Shown: positions 54,234 through 63,931 of the stretch, one piece after another
How positions within the stretch are numbered: the stretch's first letter is position 1
Layout: each line of letters begins with the position of its first letter
Source: Streptomyces albicerus
GTDB taxonomy: Bacteria; Actinomycetota; Actinomycetes; Streptomycetales; Streptomycetaceae
Direction: 5' to 3'
Assembly: GCF_008905045.1 (NCBI RefSeq)
Contig: NZ_VWMY01000006.1
Location: 155,557-219,556, forward strand
DNA: 64,000 nucleotides
The notes under the pieces: model-generated
What the model was told of the DNA's origin: nothing
The model's input: the letters and a program-made list of their open reading frames with translations, nothing else
Databases searched by the model: none
Position numbers and translations under genes: made by a program

Positions 54234-55790
54234 TCAGCACTCCGCCGGCTTGCGCCACGAGCACTCCAGATCCCCGTCCCGCTCGGCCCCGCGCGCGCTG
54301 CCCGGCTTCACGAGCACCGCCTCGTCCGCTGTGGACTTCGCCAGCGTCACCACGATCGCGTCCTCCAACGGCTTCACGGACGACGCCAGGTAGTTGTTGA
54401 GCACGATGCTGTAGACGAGCTCGCGCCCGCCGGCATCCGTGACATATCCGGAGAGCCCCGACGCGCCCGTCAACGACCCGGTCTTCGCACGGGCGTTGAG
54501 CGCGGCGGGCGTCCCGCACATCCTGGTCCGCAACGTCCCGCCCACGAACCGCTCCGGATCGCAGGCCACCGGCAGGGACCGGTACCAGTCCGCGTACCAG
54601 GGCTCGCCCCGCACGGCGAGCAGCAGCTCGGTGAGCTGCCCGGCGGGGATGTTGTTCATCCGCGACAGCCCTGACCCGTCCGCCTGCCTCAGCTTGCCGG
54701 TGTCGACGCCGACGCCCTTCAGATAGCCGCTGACGGCAGCGAGCCCGGCGCTCCAGCTTCCGGCCCCCGAGACCTTGTGCCCCATGGCCTTGGTCAGAAC
54801 CTCCGCGTGCATGTTGTTCGAGAGCTTCATGAAGGGGATCAGCAGGTCCTTCAGCGGCATGGAGTCGTGCGAGGCGAGCCGCCGCGCGCCCTCCGGGGTG
54901 GCCCGCCCGAGCCGCGTCGGCCCGGTCACCTTCACTCCGTGCGCGGCGAGCGCGTCCCGGAACACGGCGGCCGCGTACCCGGTCGGCTCCCACACGGTGA
55001 CCCACTCCTTGGCCCCCGAGCCGCCGACCGGTGTCGTACCGCTGACGGTGATCGTGTTGGTGCCGTGCTCCCGCTCGACGATGAGGTCGTCCGCGCCGCC
55101 CGCGCCGACGGTCGTGGCCCGCACGTCGATGTCGACGTACTCGGTCTTCGGGGTGACGGTGACGACGGGCTCCTCCCCCGCCGCCGCACCTGGCGCGACC
55201 TGCACGATCACGGTCCCGGTGTCGTAGTCGGTGTCGGGCGCGACACTCAACGCGCTGATCTGCGCCGAGTAGTACGAGGACTCGTCGTCGGCAGCCCAGG
55301 AACGGCCGAGCCGCACACTGTCGAAGCGGGTGTCGTCGGCGAGGAGCCGCCCGTTGACGCGGGTGACACCCGACTCGGCCAGATCGGCGGCCAGCGCGGC
55401 GTAGTCCTTGGCGAGTGCCGTCGGGTCTCCGGTGCCGCGCAGATACAGATCGCCGTTCAGAACGGAGCCCTGGCGACGTCCGGTCGCCAGGACATCCGTC
55501 GTGAACGTGTGGTCGGGGCCGAGGATTTCCATCGCCGCGGCCGACGTGGGCAGCTTGGTGTTGGAGGCGGGCATCAGCCGCGAGGTGGGCTGCCGCTGGT
55601 ACAGCACCTCTCCGCTCGCGGCATCGGCGACCACGACGCTCGCGGCCCCGCCCTCCATCCGGCTGTCCCCGAGGATCGTGTCGATGGCCTCCGGCAGCCC
55701 ACTGTTCTCGGAGTCCGCCCCGGCCGGCGCACTCCAGCTGAGCCCGGCCGCCGCGATCCCGATCACGACAGGCCAAATCCACCGGTGCAT
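54234..55790 (-). CDS. D-alanyl-D-alanine carboxypeptidase/endopeptidase, PBP4 (S13) family
   Basis: 518 residues from ATG 55790; an upstream ATG at 55847 would add 19 residues and cannot be excluded since neither has a strong SD. Signal peptide WIWPVVIGIAAAGLSWS, cleaved after AGA. Penicillin-binding motifs: MPASNTKLP (Ser-x-x-Lys), KLSNNMHAEV (Ser-Asn-Asn) and RAKTGSLTGASGLSGY (Lys-Thr-Gly). The large insert between first and second motifs is typical of S13. It trims peptide stems in peptidoglycan outside the membrane. Ends with Cys-x-x-x-x-x-x-Cys near the C-terminus, possibly a disulfide. Confidence 0.9.
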   Translation of the reverse strand: MHRWIWPVVIGIAAAGLSWSAPAGADSENSGLPEAIDTILGDSRMEGGAASVVVADAASGEVLYQRQPTSRLMPASNTKLPTSAAAMEILGPDHTFTTDVLATGRRQGSVLNGDLYLRGTGDPTALAKDYAALAADLAESGVTRVNGRLLADDTRFDSVRLGRSWAADDESSYYSAQISALSVAPDTDYDTGTVIVQVAPGAAAGEEPVVTVTPKTEYVDIDVRATTVGAGGADDLIVEREHGTNTITVSGTTPVGGSGAKEWVTVWEPTGYAAAVFRDALAAHGVKVTGPTRLGRATPEGARRLASHDSMPLKDLLIPFMKLSNNMHAEVLTKAMGHKVSGAGSWSAGLAAVSGYLKGVGVDTGKLRQADGSGLSRMNNIPAGQLTELLLAVRGEPWYADWYRSLPVACDPERFVGGTLRTRMCGTPAALNARAKTGSLTGASGLSGYVTDAGGRELVYSIVLNNYLASSVKPLEDAIVVTLAKSTADEAVLVKPGSARGAERDGDLECSWRKPAEC

Positions 55791-55901
55791 ACGGGAGTTG
55801 ACGCGCCCCCCAGAACACTTCGCGGTTCTTCTCACGGGTCTACTCATGCCACAGCAGCATCCCGGACGACGCGCCTCGTGGACAGTACGCCTCCAAAGCG
55901 C

Positions 55902-56885
55902 TCAGCCGATTCCCCACGACCGCCCGAGCCGGTAGGCCGCGCAAAGGTTCACATCGAGGACATACGGCCCCGCCGTACCGCACTGCTCACCACCGCTCCC
56001 CGGATCGACGGGCTGCCCATGCCCCATCCCCGTGAGGCTGTACGTCTCCACGACCACCGTCCCGCTCGCGTCCCGGAACGCCTGGTGGGGATAACCGGCG
56101 ACGCTGTCGCTCACGTCCGCGACCTGGTCGGCGCCGTGTACGTCGGTCCACTGCTTCATGAGGTCGGTCATGTTGACGGGCTTGACGGTGTAGTCGGCGG
56201 TCCCCTGGAACACGGTGAGCCTCGGCCAGGGCCCGTCGTACCCGGGCCGGGCGGCCCGCACCCGGTCGCCCCACTGCGGCGCACTCTGGGTGGCGCCCAC
56301 GTACATGCACACGTACGGCGACCCGGCGGCCTGCGCGCACCCGTACGGCAGCCCCGCGACCACGCCACCCGCGGTGAACTTCTCCGGGTACGCGGCCATC
56401 ATCACGGAGGTCATCCCGCCGCCGGCGGACAGCCCGGTGACGTACACCCGCGAGGCGTCCCCCGACACGTCGGCGAGTTGCCGGTCGACCATCTGCGCGA
56501 CGCTGGCGGCCTCGCCCTGCCCCCGCGCGATGTCACCGCTCTGGAACCAGTTGAAGCACGACGAGGCGTTGTTGCCCGACTGCTGCTGGGGCAGCACGAC
56601 GGAGAACCCCCAGCGGTCGGCGAGCTGCGTCCAGCCGCTGCCGGTGCCGTACCCGGCGGCGTTCTGCGTGCACCCGTGCAACGCGACGACGACGGGCCGT
56701 CCGGCGGGCAGCCCGTCGGGCACGTAGCGGAACATCTTCAGAGCCCCGGGATTGGCCCCGAAGCCGGTGACCTCCTGCACGGAGGCGGCAGCGGCCCGCC
56801 CCGGCGGCAGGACGAGGGACAGCAGGGCGGCCAGGAGGGCCACCAGTACAAGACGCGTGAATGTTGCGGCTCTGGTCTCGGTCAT
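55902..56885 (-). CDS. Secreted PHB depolymerase-family esterase (CE1-like)
   Basis: 327 residues. Signal peptide LVLVALLAALLSLVLPPGRA. Alpha/beta-hydrolase with oxyanion HGCTQNAAGYG near 70 and nucleophile S153 in GLSAGGGMTSVM; later Asp in QGTADYTV and His in GMGHGQPVDPG complete the triad. The pattern matches the esterase_phb family, whose members act on poly-hydroxybutyrate, feruloyl or acetyl-xylan esters. A plant-polymer ester is plausible, given the xyloside operon near by. No downstream terminator was seen in the 111 bp to the next gene. Confidence 0.88.
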   Translation of the reverse strand: MTETRAATFTRLVLVALLAALLSLVLPPGRAAAASVQEVTGFGANPGALKMFRYVPDGLPAGRPVVVALHGCTQNAAGYGTGSGWTQLADRWGFSVVLPQQQSGNNASSCFNWFQSGDIARGQGEAASVAQMVDRQLADVSGDASRVYVTGLSAGGGMTSVMMAAYPEKFTAGGVVAGLPYGCAQAAGSPYVCMYVGATQSAPQWGDRVRAARPGYDGPWPRLTVFQGTADYTVKPVNMTDLMKQWTDVHGADQVADVSDSVAGYPHQAFRDASGTVVVETYSLTGMGHGQPVDPGSGGEQCGTAGPYVLDVNLCAAYRLGRSWGIG

Positions 56886-56975
56886 GAGGAGGGACCGTAG
56901 AAGCGTGAACCGTCCCCCGATATGTTCCCGGACCCCACAACGAGGTCGTGCGTCGTGTGCCCCATAGACACGACA

Positions 56976-57005
56976 AAGGCCCCGCTGCCTGAGCAGCGGG
57001 GCCTT
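56976..57005. terminator. Terminator after ssrA
   Basis: AAGGCCCCGCTGC pairs with GCAGCGGGGCCTT around CTGA, 33 bp past the tmRNA 3' end. Also separates ssrA from the leftward esterase gene. Confidence 0.85.
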
Positions 57006-57037
57006 CGCCTGCTGTATTCAATTGAAACATGGGAAAG

Positions 57038-57423
57038 TGGAGATGGCGGGAATCGAACCCGCGTCCACCGGTGCAGAATCAGGGCTTCTCCGAGCGCAGT
57101 TCGCTGCGATTTTCTCAGCCCCGGAGATCACGCGAACAAGTCTCCGACGGGCTCAGTCACTGTTTGATTTCCCGTTGAACCCCGTGACCGGGCTCGACGG
57201 TTTAGTTCCCTAGATTATGCCAGGGTCCGGGTCGGGAACACCCCCGGGCTGACACCCATTAAGGGTCCTTCACTCACTGCTTATTAGGCAGCGAGGGCGA
57301 AGGACTGGGAATCGCTCTTGGAATTGGCGATTATTGGTTGCGACATATGGTTAACGAGATCATTGCCGCTTCCTCGGCTCGCTTCCCCTGCTTCGACAGC
57401 CGCTGTCGAAACCGATCATCCCC
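57038..57423 (-). ncRNA. ssrA: Transfer-messenger RNA
   Basis: The minus strand begins GGGGATGATCGGTTTCGACA and ends with the tRNA-like T arm GGTTCGATTCCCGCC and CATCTCCA; GGGGATG pairs with CATCTCC as the acceptor stem (one G-U). The tag frame reads ANSKSDSQSFALAA-stop (GCC resume codon at 57328-57326, TAA at 57286-57284). It rescues stalled ribosomes together with SmpB, encoded next to it. Length of about 386 nt is normal. The CCA end is not encoded. The open frames that annotate as MAGIEPASTG... here are antisense to it and not genes. Confidence 0.95.
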
Positions 57424-57557
57424 ATGTTGATTTTTCAAAGCCGGGTCTTTCGACCCACGCACCCTCGGTGAGGTGCAGGTGCCATCGTACGTGACCAACG
57501 CGCGACGATGCCACCGTATTCCCGACGGCCGGGCGCCACCCGCCCGCCACGCGCCCG

Positions 57558-58103
57558 CTACTCGCCCCGCTGCTTCCTCTTGGCCGCCGCGATCGCCCGG
57601 TCCGACTCCCGCCGGTCCTGCTTCTCCCGCAGCGTCTGCCGCTTGTCGTACTCCTTCTTGCCCCGGGCGAGCGCGATCTCGGCCTTGGCGCGACCGTCCT
57701 TGAAGTACAGGACGAGGGGCACGATCGTGTGACCCGTCTCCTCGGACTTCGACGCGAGCTTGTCGATCTCCTCGCGGTGCAGGAGCAGCTTGCGCTTGCG
57801 GCGCGCGGAGTGGTTGGTCCAGCTGCCCTGGCTGTACTCGGGGATGTGGGCGTTGTGCAGCCACGCCTCGTTCCCGTCGATCTGGACGAAGCCGTCGGCC
57901 AGCGAGGCGCGGCCCTGGCGCAGCGACTTCACCTCCGTGCCGGTGAGGACGAGCCCGGCCTCGTAGGTGTCGATGATCGCGTAGTCGTGCCGCGCCTTCT
58001 TGTTCTGCGCGACGATCTTGCGCTTGCCGTCCTTGGCCTTGCCGGAGGCTCCCCCGCCCTGCTTCGGCTGGGACTCTTTCGGTACGTACATGCCCTTGCT
58101 CAT
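57558..58103 (-). CDS. smpB: SsrA-binding protein
   Basis: 181 residues. OB-fold core: [92 protein letters not shown]. The C-terminal helix ([20 protein letters not shown]) enters the ribosomal mRNA channel. Binds tmRNA and delivers it to stalled ribosomes. The actinobacterial N-terminal extension ([17 protein letters not shown]) is 20-30 residues. ATG 58103, alternative Met5. 134 bp upstream of ssrA on the same strand. Confidence 0.95.
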   Translation of the reverse strand: MSKGMYVPKESQPKQGGGASGKAKDGKRKIVAQNKKARHDYAIIDTYEAGLVLTGTEVKSLRQGRASLADGFVQIDGNEAWLHNAHIPEYSQGSWTNHSARRKRKLLLHREEIDKLASKSEETGHTIVPLVLYFKDGRAKAEIALARGKKEYDKRQTLREKQDRRESDRAIAAAKRKQRGE

Positions 58104-58194
58104 AGTGCTGCCATTTTCGCACTAGAGAGGGGTCCGGGGGAAAGCCGATTACCAAGGCCATGACCCGTCGGCCACCAAGGCCGTGCGCGGTCGG

Positions 58195-59361
58195 CTACGT
58201 GGGGTCGCCGAGCCCGCTCAGTACCGTCTCGGCCCGTTCCAGGGCGCTCTCCTCGACCTCCAGGTCGGGGGTGATGCCGCGACCGTCCACACCGCGCCCG
58301 GACGGGGTCCGGTAGTGCCCGACGGTCAGCTCGGCGACGGAGCCGTCGGGCAGCCGGCTCGGCATCTGGACCGAGCCCTTGCCGAAGGTCCTGGAGCCCA
58401 CCACGATCGCGCGGCCGCGATCCTGAAGGGCCCCCGTGAGGAGCTCGGCCGCGCTCATCGTGCCGCCGTCGACGAGCGCGACCAGGGGTCTGGTGGTGTC
58501 ACCGCCGGGATCGGCGTGCAGGGCACGCTGGTCGCCGTTCACGTCGTACGTCGCCACGAGGCCGCCGTCGAGGAAGGCGGAGGCGGCGGTGACGGCCTCG
58601 GTGACCAGACCGCCGGAGTTGCCCCGCAGGTCGAGGACGACACCGGCCCCGGTGGGCGCCTCGGCCACGGCGGTCCTCACGAGATCGCCGGAGCCCTTGG
58701 TGAAGGAGGCCACCTTGATCACGGTGACCCCGCCGGGGAGCTCGCGGACCGTCACGGAGTCGGTGGACAGCCGCGCCCTGCGCAAGGTCTCGCTCCACGC
58801 GCGCGTGCCGCGCTCGACGCCCAGGGCGACGGTGGTGCCGGCGGGGGCGTCAGTGGCGTCACCCCTCAGTAAGGAGACGACCTCGGTGACGGGCCTGCCG
58901 TCGACGCGGTGGCCGTCGACGCTGCGCAGCCGGTCGCCCTGGCGGATCCCCGCCGCGGCCGCGGGCGAGCCGGACTGCACCCGGGTCACCTCGATACGTC
59001 CGTCACGCTCGCGCCTGGCCCACAGGCCGACGCCGGTGTACTGGCCGTCTAGGGCTTCCTCGAACTCCTCGTACTCGCCCTGGGAGTAGATCGCGCCCCA
59101 GCGGTCGCCGCTGCGGCTGACGGCCCGTTCGGCGGCCTCGACCGGGGACTTGCCGTCGGCCATGGCCTCGGCGGCGGCGTCGGCGACGTCCTCCTGGTGG
59201 CCGGCCGGGGTGGACCGGGCCGACGGGGTCGCCGTTTTCCGGCCGGGGGCGTCGAACGAGCCGGTCGCGGCGCCCGCCGCGAGGACGCTCGCGAAGACCA
59301 ACGTCAGGGCTGCCCCGCGGCGGATGCGGCGGGGCTGACAGAACAGGTCACGGCCTGACAT
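58195..59361 (-). CDS. S41-family C-terminal processing peptidase
   Basis: 388 residues. Membrane/secretion signal GAALTLVFASVLAAGAATG near 16-35. PDZ domain about 105-185 (GVGLWARRERDGRIEV, GSPAAAAGIRQGDRLRSVDG). Protease domain with catalytic S303 in DGGTMSAAELL and Lys328 in RTFGKGSVQ; DLRGNSGGLV is also typical. Works outside the membrane on envelope proteins. It lies between ftsX and smpB, the conserved Streptomyces arrangement, where it may process components of the FtsEX-linked cell-wall hydrolase system; that link is inference. Confidence 0.9.
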   Translation of the reverse strand: MSGRDLFCQPRRIRRGAALTLVFASVLAAGAATGSFDAPGRKTATPSARSTPAGHQEDVADAAAEAMADGKSPVEAAERAVSRSGDRWGAIYSQGEYEEFEEALDGQYTGVGLWARRERDGRIEVTRVQSGSPAAAAGIRQGDRLRSVDGHRVDGRPVTEVVSLLRGDATDAPAGTTVALGVERGTRAWSETLRRARLSTDSVTVRELPGGVTVIKVASFTKGSGDLVRTAVAEAPTGAGVVLDLRGNSGGLVTEAVTAASAFLDGGLVATYDVNGDQRALHADPGGDTTRPLVALVDGGTMSAAELLTGALQDRGRAIVVGSRTFGKGSVQMPSRLPDGSVAELTVGHYRTPSGRGVDGRGITPDLEVEESALERAETVLSGLGDPT

Positions 59362-59385
59362 GCCGGTGAGTCTAGGACAACGCGA

Positions 59386-59417
59386 AGGGCCGTACCGGCG
59401 GTTGCAGGTACGGCCCT
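59386..59417 (-). terminator. Terminator after ftsX
   Basis: AGGGCCGTACC pairs with GGTACGGCCCT (11 bp), loop of ten bases, 12 bp past the ftsX stop. Confidence 0.7.
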
Positions 59418-59428
59418 CTTGGCATGCG

Positions 59429-60346
59429 TCACACCTTCAAGTACTTGCGCAACGCGAAGAACGCGGCCAGCGCCGGCATCAACAAGCTCGTGGCGAGGAT
59501 GAGCGGCAGATACTTCAACACCGCGTCCCAGCCGATGAAGTTGATCAGAGTCAGCTTCTCCGACAGGGCGAGTCCGTGATCGATGATGAAGTATCTGGCG
59601 GTCACCAGGAACCCGCACGCGACCGTCCCGCCGATGAGCCCCGCGACGGCGGCCTCCATGATGAACGGCGCCTGGATGTAGAAGCCGGAGGCGCCCACCA
59701 GACGCATGATGCCGGTCTCACGCCGACGACTGAAGGCGGAGACACGCACCGTGTTGACGATGAGCATCAGCGCTACGACGAGCATCATCGCCATCAACGC
59801 GCGGGCCGCCCAGTTCATGCCGTTGAGCAGCTCGAAGAGGTTGTCCAGGATGCCCTTCTGGTCCTGCACGGACTGCACGCCGTCACGGCCGTCGAAGGCG
59901 GTCGCGATGACCTGGTACTTCTCCGGGTCCTTCAGCTTGACGCGGAAGGACTCCTGCATCTGGTCCGGGGTGAGCGAGGCGGCCAGGGGGGAGTCGCCGA
60001 ACTGCTCCTTGTAGTGCTTGTACGCCTCGTCGCTGGACTCGTGCGTGACGTTGTCGACGACCGGCATCTTGTCCAGGTCGGTCTGGATCTGCTCCTTCTG
60101 CTCGGTGGTGACCGCTCCCTTGGCACAGTTGGGGTCGGACTCCGCGTCGCTCTTGTTGCAGAGGAAGATCGAGACGTTGACCTTGTCGTACCAGTAGCCC
60201 TTCATCGTGCTCACCTGGTCGCTCATCAGGAGCGAACCGCCGAACAGGGCGAGGGAGAGGGCGACCGAGACGACGACCGCGAAGGTCATCGTCAGATTGC
60301 GGCGGAGACCGACACCGATCTCCGACAGAACGAACTGGGCGCGCAT
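59429..60346 (-). CDS. ftsX: Cell division ABC transporter permease
   Basis: 305 residues, four membrane segments with a large extracytoplasmic loop between the first two. Segment 1 is MTFAVVVSVALSLALFGGSLLM; loop with FLCNKSDAESDPNCAKG (a Cys pair); then WAARALMAMMLVVALMLIVNTVRVSAFSRRRETGIMRLVGAS, the FtsX-type coupling region. With FtsE it forms an ATP-driven membrane complex that controls peptidoglycan hydrolases at the septum or hyphal tip. Starts 31 bp after ftsE. Confidence 0.93.
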   Translation of the reverse strand: MRAQFVLSEIGVGLRRNLTMTFAVVVSVALSLALFGGSLLMSDQVSTMKGYWYDKVNVSIFLCNKSDAESDPNCAKGAVTTEQKEQIQTDLDKMPVVDNVTHESSDEAYKHYKEQFGDSPLAASLTPDQMQESFRVKLKDPEKYQVIATAFDGRDGVQSVQDQKGILDNLFELLNGMNWAARALMAMMLVVALMLIVNTVRVSAFSRRRETGIMRLVGASGFYIQAPFIMEAAVAGLIGGTVACGFLVTARYFIIDHGLALSEKLTLINFIGWDAVLKYLPLILATSLLMPALAAFFALRKYLKV

Positions 60347-60377
60347 GGCGTCTGCTAAGCCTTTCCGTGGACCGTCG

Positions 60378-61067
60378 TCAGTGCTGGTAGCCGTAGACGC
60401 CGCGCACCTGGTCGCGGACGAGTCGGCCCTGCTCCAGCTCGATGACGCGCTTGCGCATCTGGTCCACGATGTTCTGGTCGTGGGTCGCCATCAACACCGT
60501 CGTACCCGTCCGGTTGATGCGGTCGAGCAGCTTCATGATGCCGACGGAGGTCTGCGGGTCGAGGTTTCCGGTGGGCTCGTCGGCGATGAGGAGCTTCGGC
60601 CGGTTGACGAAGGCCCGTGCGATGGCGACTCGCTGCTGCTCACCACCCGACAGCTCACCCGGCATCCGGTCCTCCTTGCCGCCGAGCCCGACAAGGTCGA
60701 GCACCTGCGGAACGGACTTGCGGATCTCACCGCGCGACTTGCCGATGACCTCCTGCGCGAAGGCGACGTTCTCGGCGACCGTCTTGTTCGGCAGGAGCCG
60801 GAAGTCCTGGAACACCGTCCCCAGCTGGCGCCGCATCTGCGGCACCTTCCAGTTGGAGAGGCGCGCGAGGTCCTTGCCCAGGACGTGCACCTGACCGTGG
60901 CTGGTCCGCTCCTCGCGGAGGATCAGCCGCAGGAAGGTGGACTTTCCGGAGCCGGAGGACCCCACCAGGAACACGAACTCGCCGCGCTCGACCTCCAGGG
61001 AGACGTCCCTCAGAGCGGGGCGGGTCTGCTTCGGGTAGACCTTGGACACGTTGTCGAATCGGATCAC
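60378..61067 (-). CDS. ftsE: Cell division ATP-binding protein
   Basis: 229 residues from GTG 61067 (a 20-residue longer frame is rejected because the family starts at [11 protein letters not shown]). Walker [13 protein letters not shown]-loop VFQDFRLL, signature [14 protein letters not shown], Walker [14 protein letters not shown]-loop ATHDQ. ATPase of the FtsEX complex, in the cytoplasm at the membrane. Upstream DNA to the divergent zinc-ribbon gene is 314 bp and holds a copy of the 21-bp repeat. Confidence 0.94.
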   Translation of the reverse strand: MIRFDNVSKVYPKQTRPALRDVSLEVERGEFVFLVGSSGSGKSTFLRLILREERTSHGQVHVLGKDLARLSNWKVPQMRRQLGTVFQDFRLLPNKTVAENVAFAQEVIGKSRGEIRKSVPQVLDLVGLGGKEDRMPGELSGGEQQRVAIARAFVNRPKLLIADEPTGNLDPQTSVGIMKLLDRINRTGTTVLMATHDQNIVDQMRKRVIELEQGRLVRDQVRGVYGYQH

Positions 61068-61205
61068 GGATGCACCACAGGCCGTCGGGGGTAGATGAGC
61101 GTGACCATACGCGAACCGAGTACGCAAGCGCAGGCGCCGGGAGAGGTTGCGGAAGGGTTGTGCGCTTTTGTTCCGGGCAACCTCTCAGAAGGGCTGCGCC
61201 CCGAA

Positions 61206-61226
61206 GGGGCGCGGGGAACTGCGCGA
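61206..61226. repeat. 21-bp dispersed repeat, copy 1
   Basis: Contains GCGGGGAACTGCGCGA; identical over 21 bp to the two arms at 63932-63952 and 63980-64000. It is in the gap between ftsE and the zinc-ribbon gene, just after GGGCTGCGCCCC, which forms a small hairpin. Confidence 0.8.
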
Positions 61227-61381
61227 CCAGCCACACACAGCCTGTAGCCGCGAGACAACAGCAACCACCCCATCTCAGAGCGACCCGCGCGACCTCCGGT
61301 GGAACCTGGCACAGTGGAGGGGGAACGTTCGCGTTCCCGAGAGCGTTGTGTACGTGGAACCGGTGCAAGGAGGGCGAGCGC

Positions 61382-61573
61382 ATGACGTACGACCGGCTGG
61401 TGTGCGCGAACTGTGCCGCGCCCGTGAACGAAGGCCGCTGCCCCGTCTGCCGCGCGAACCGCCAGCGGCTGCAGCAGGAGGGCCCCTTCGGAGGCCTGAA
61501 CCCCATGGCGCTGATCGCCCTGCTCGCCGTACTGATAGCGGCGGTGGCCCTGCTGGCCCACCAGACCGCGTAG
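61382..61573 (+). CDS. Small zinc-ribbon, single-pass membrane protein
   Basis: 63 residues. N-terminal zinc ribbon CANCAAPVNEGRCPVCRANRQ (two CxxC pairs), then a membrane segment at about 42-60 (MALIALLAVLIAAVALLAHQ). Start at ATG 61382 with GGAGG eight bases upstream. Function unknown; conserved in Streptomyces beside ftsEX. Divergent from ftsE and convergent with the LAETG protein gene. Confidence 0.8.
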   Translation: MTYDRLVCANCAAPVNEGRCPVCRANRQRLQQEGPFGGLNPMALIALLAVLIAAVALLAHQTA

Positions 61574-61681
61574 GACCCGCGAGACCGGACGCGCAAGGGC
61601 GTTCGGCGGGAAGAACGCGCGAGGCAGCACGGAGCCACGGAGAGCAATACACAGAGACGCAACGCAAGTCACAGAGACATA

Positions 61682-61719
61682 CGAGAAGGGCCCGGAGCCG
61701 ATGCTCCGGGCCCTTCTCG
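61682..61719. terminator. Bidirectional terminator
   Basis: CGAGAAGGGCCCGGAGC pairs perfectly (17 bp) with GCTCCGGGCCCTTCTCG across CGAT, between convergent genes. Confidence 0.85.
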
Positions 61720-61759
61720 CGTTGCGTACGCCTATGACGTCCGTCACCTACGACATGCG

Positions 61760-62395
61760 TCAGGCAGCGGTGCCGCGGCCGTTCATGAGGCGCGGCAGCA
61801 TACGGAAGCCGATACCGCCGGCGATCATCGTCGCGGCGCCGATCAGCAGGAACGTGACATTCTCGGCGGCGCCGGTCTCGGCGAGCTCGCCGCCGCCGGT
61901 GCCCTGGGCGGAGGTGTCCGAGCCGGTGTCGGTCAGGCTCTCCTTGCCGGCACCCTGCTCGACGGGCTTGGAGCCGCCGTCGGGGTCGGTGTCGTTGCCG
62001 CCGCCGTTACCGCCGCCATTGCCGTTGCCACCGCCGTTGCCGTTACCGCCGCCGTTCCCGTTGCCCGGGTCGGTCGGCTCGGTGGTGGGCTCGTCGGTCG
62101 GGTCCTCCGTCGGCTCGGTGGGCTCGACGGTCGGCTCATCGGTGGGCTCGGTGGTGGGCTCCGTCGGGATCACCGTCGGGTCCTCCTCCGACGGAGTCGG
62201 CGTCGGAGTCGGGTCCTCGACACCGATGCCGACCTCGACACCGTTCTCGTTGGCGCTGGCGCCGACGTTGAGGCCGCCCACGTTGACACCGACATCGAGA
62301 GCCGAGGCGGCACCGGCGGCGGTCAGCGAAGCACCGGCGGCGATCACCGTACCGGCGGCTATCCGCGCGATCCGGATCCGCGTCTTCTTGGTCAT
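61760..62395 (-). CDS. Sortase-anchored (LAETG) cell wall protein with Pro/Thr/Glu and Gly/Asn repeats
   Basis: 211 residues. Signal peptide RIAAGTVIAAGASLTAAGAA. Short mature head (DVGVNVGGLNVGASANENG), then about 50 residues of PTEPT/DEPT repeats, then GGGNGN repeats (111-134). Sorting signal LAETG at 171-175 followed by the membrane helix VTFLLIGAATMIAGGIGF and a basic end. LAxTG is the class E sortase signal in Streptomyces, so it should be linked to peptidoglycan. No binding domain is visible; a stalk-like display protein. Confidence 0.85.
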   Translation of the reverse strand: MTKKTRIRIARIAAGTVIAAGASLTAAGAASALDVGVNVGGLNVGASANENGVEVGIGVEDPTPTPTPSEEDPTVIPTEPTTEPTDEPTVEPTEPTEDPTDEPTTEPTDPGNGNGGGNGNGGGNGNGGGNGGGNDTDPDGGSKPVEQGAGKESLTDTGSDTSAQGTGGGELAETGAAENVTFLLIGAATMIAGGIGFRMLPRLMNGRGTAA

Positions 62396-62635
62396 CTGGT
62401 TGCTACCCCCAGTAGCTCATCGTCAATGGAGCAGCGTCCGGGGCCGCGACGTCGGGGAAAGCTCAGTGAAGCCCCCGGTTCACATGCGCCCCAGAGATAC
62501 GCATGCCGCGCATTAGCCTTCCCACTTTTCGAAGCAACGTCAAGGTCGTTGCGACCGCGATGTCCAGATCAACGTCATTTGACCGGCAGAGCGACGCGTG
62601 AGTGTGATGTAAAACCCAGACATCGGGTCATACAA

Positions 62636-62670
62636 AGGGCAACTACCATCCACTGCATGGTAGTTGCCCT
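62636..62670 (-). terminator. Terminator after prfB
   Basis: AGGGCAACTACCAT pairs with ATGGTAGTTGCCCT (14 bp) across a 7-base loop, followed on the minus strand by TTTG. It lies 30 bp past the prfB stop. The rest of 62396-62699 is the leader region of the LAETG protein gene; no other gene is seen. Confidence 0.8.
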
Positions 62671-62699
62671 GTCGACAAAGCGACGTCTTCAAATGTCGC

Positions 62700-63806
62700 T
62701 TACTTCTCCTGCTGCTTGCGCCAGCGAATTCCGGCCTCGAGGAACCCGTCGATCTCGCCATTGAAAACGGCCTCGGGGTTTCCGACTTCGAACTCCGTGC
62801 GCAGGTCCTTGACCATCTGGTACGGGTGCAGGACGTACGAACGCATCTGGTTGCCCCAGGAGTTGCCGCCGTCGCCCTTGAGGGCGTCCATCTTGGCCTG
62901 CTCCTCCTGCCGGCGCCGGTCGAGGAGCTTCGCCTGCAGCACGTTCATCGCGGACGCCTTGTTCTGGATCTGCGACCGCTCGTTCTGGCAGGAGACGACG
63001 ATTCCGGTGGGGAGGTGGGTGAGCCGCACCGCGGAGTCGGTCGTGTTGACGCCCTGACCGCCGGGCCCGGACGACCGGTAGACGTCCACCCGCAGCTCGG
63101 ACTCGTCGATCTCGATGTGGTCGGTCTGCTCGACGACGGGCAGCACCTCCACACCGGCGAACGAGGTCTGCCGACGGCCCTGGTTGTCGAAGGGCGAGAT
63201 CCGTACGAGCCGGTGCGTGCCCTGCTCCACCGACAGCGTCCCGTACGCGTACGGGATCTGGATGGCGAAGGTGGTCGACTTGATGCCGGCCTCTTCCGCG
63301 TACGAGGTCTCGTAGACCTCCGTCTTGTATCCGTGCTGCTCGGCCCAGCGCAGGTACATGCGCTGCAGCTTCTCGGCGAAGTCGGCGGCGTCGACGCCTC
63401 CGGCCTCCGCGCGGATGTTGACGAGCGCCTCCCGGGAGTCGTACTCCCCCGACAGCAGCGTCCTGACTTCCATCTCGTCCAGCGCCTTCTTGACGGCGAT
63501 GAGCTCGGTCTCGGCCTCGGCACGGGTGTCCGGGTCGTCCTCCTCCTCGGCCATCTGGAAGAGCACGCCAAGATCGTCGATGCGCCCTCGGAGCGCCTCG
63601 GCCTTCCTTACCTCCGCCTGGAGGTGGCTCAGCTTGCTGGTGATTTTCTGCGCTGCTTCCGGGTCGTCCCACAGGGACGGCGCTGCCGCCTGCTCCTCGA
63701 GCACGGCGATGTCTGCCCTCAGCTTGTCGAGGTCCAGGACGGCCTCGATCGACTCCATGGTCGAGGAGAGGGACTTGAGCTCTTCGGATACATCGACGAC
63801 TGCCAC
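62700..63806 (-). CDS. prfB: Peptide chain release factor 2
   Basis: 368 residues. GGQ at 249-251 ([18 protein letters not shown]) triggers peptide release, and SPF at 204-206 ([11 protein letters not shown]) is the RF2 stop-codon recognition tripeptide for UGA and UAA. N-terminal helical domain is normal. The frame is continuous: there is no in-frame UGA near codon 25 and so no programmed +1 frameshift as in E. coli, usual for actinomycetes. ATG 63806. A 14-bp terminator follows the stop. Confidence 0.95.
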   Translation of the reverse strand: MAVVDVSEELKSLSSTMESIEAVLDLDKLRADIAVLEEQAAAPSLWDDPEAAQKITSKLSHLQAEVRKAEALRGRIDDLGVLFQMAEEEDDPDTRAEAETELIAVKKALDEMEVRTLLSGEYDSREALVNIRAEAGGVDAADFAEKLQRMYLRWAEQHGYKTEVYETSYAEEAGIKSTTFAIQIPYAYGTLSVEQGTHRLVRISPFDNQGRRQTSFAGVEVLPVVEQTDHIEIDESELRVDVYRSSGPGGQGVNTTDSAVRLTHLPTGIVVSCQNERSQIQNKASAMNVLQAKLLDRRRQEEQAKMDALKGDGGNSWGNQMRSYVLHPYQMVKDLRTEFEVGNPEAVFNGEIDGFLEAGIRWRKQQEK

Positions 63807-63931
63807 GCCTCCCAGCGTAACGGCTCCGCCGGTTGAGCAGGTCTGTGGTGGGTTGGGGGACCTCGGAACTGGGTGGTTCGCCCCCAGACCCCCTCAGGCT
63901 GGTACGTAGGCCGCGGGCCGGTGGGGGTTTG

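Noticed and set aside
56922..57213. Open frames reading MAGIEPASTGAES... on the plus strand
   Set aside because: They are antisense to the tRNA-like end of tmRNA; a known source of false annotations.
62700..63806. Programmed frameshift in prfB
   Set aside because: The frame is continuous from ATG to stop; no in-frame UGA near the usual site.
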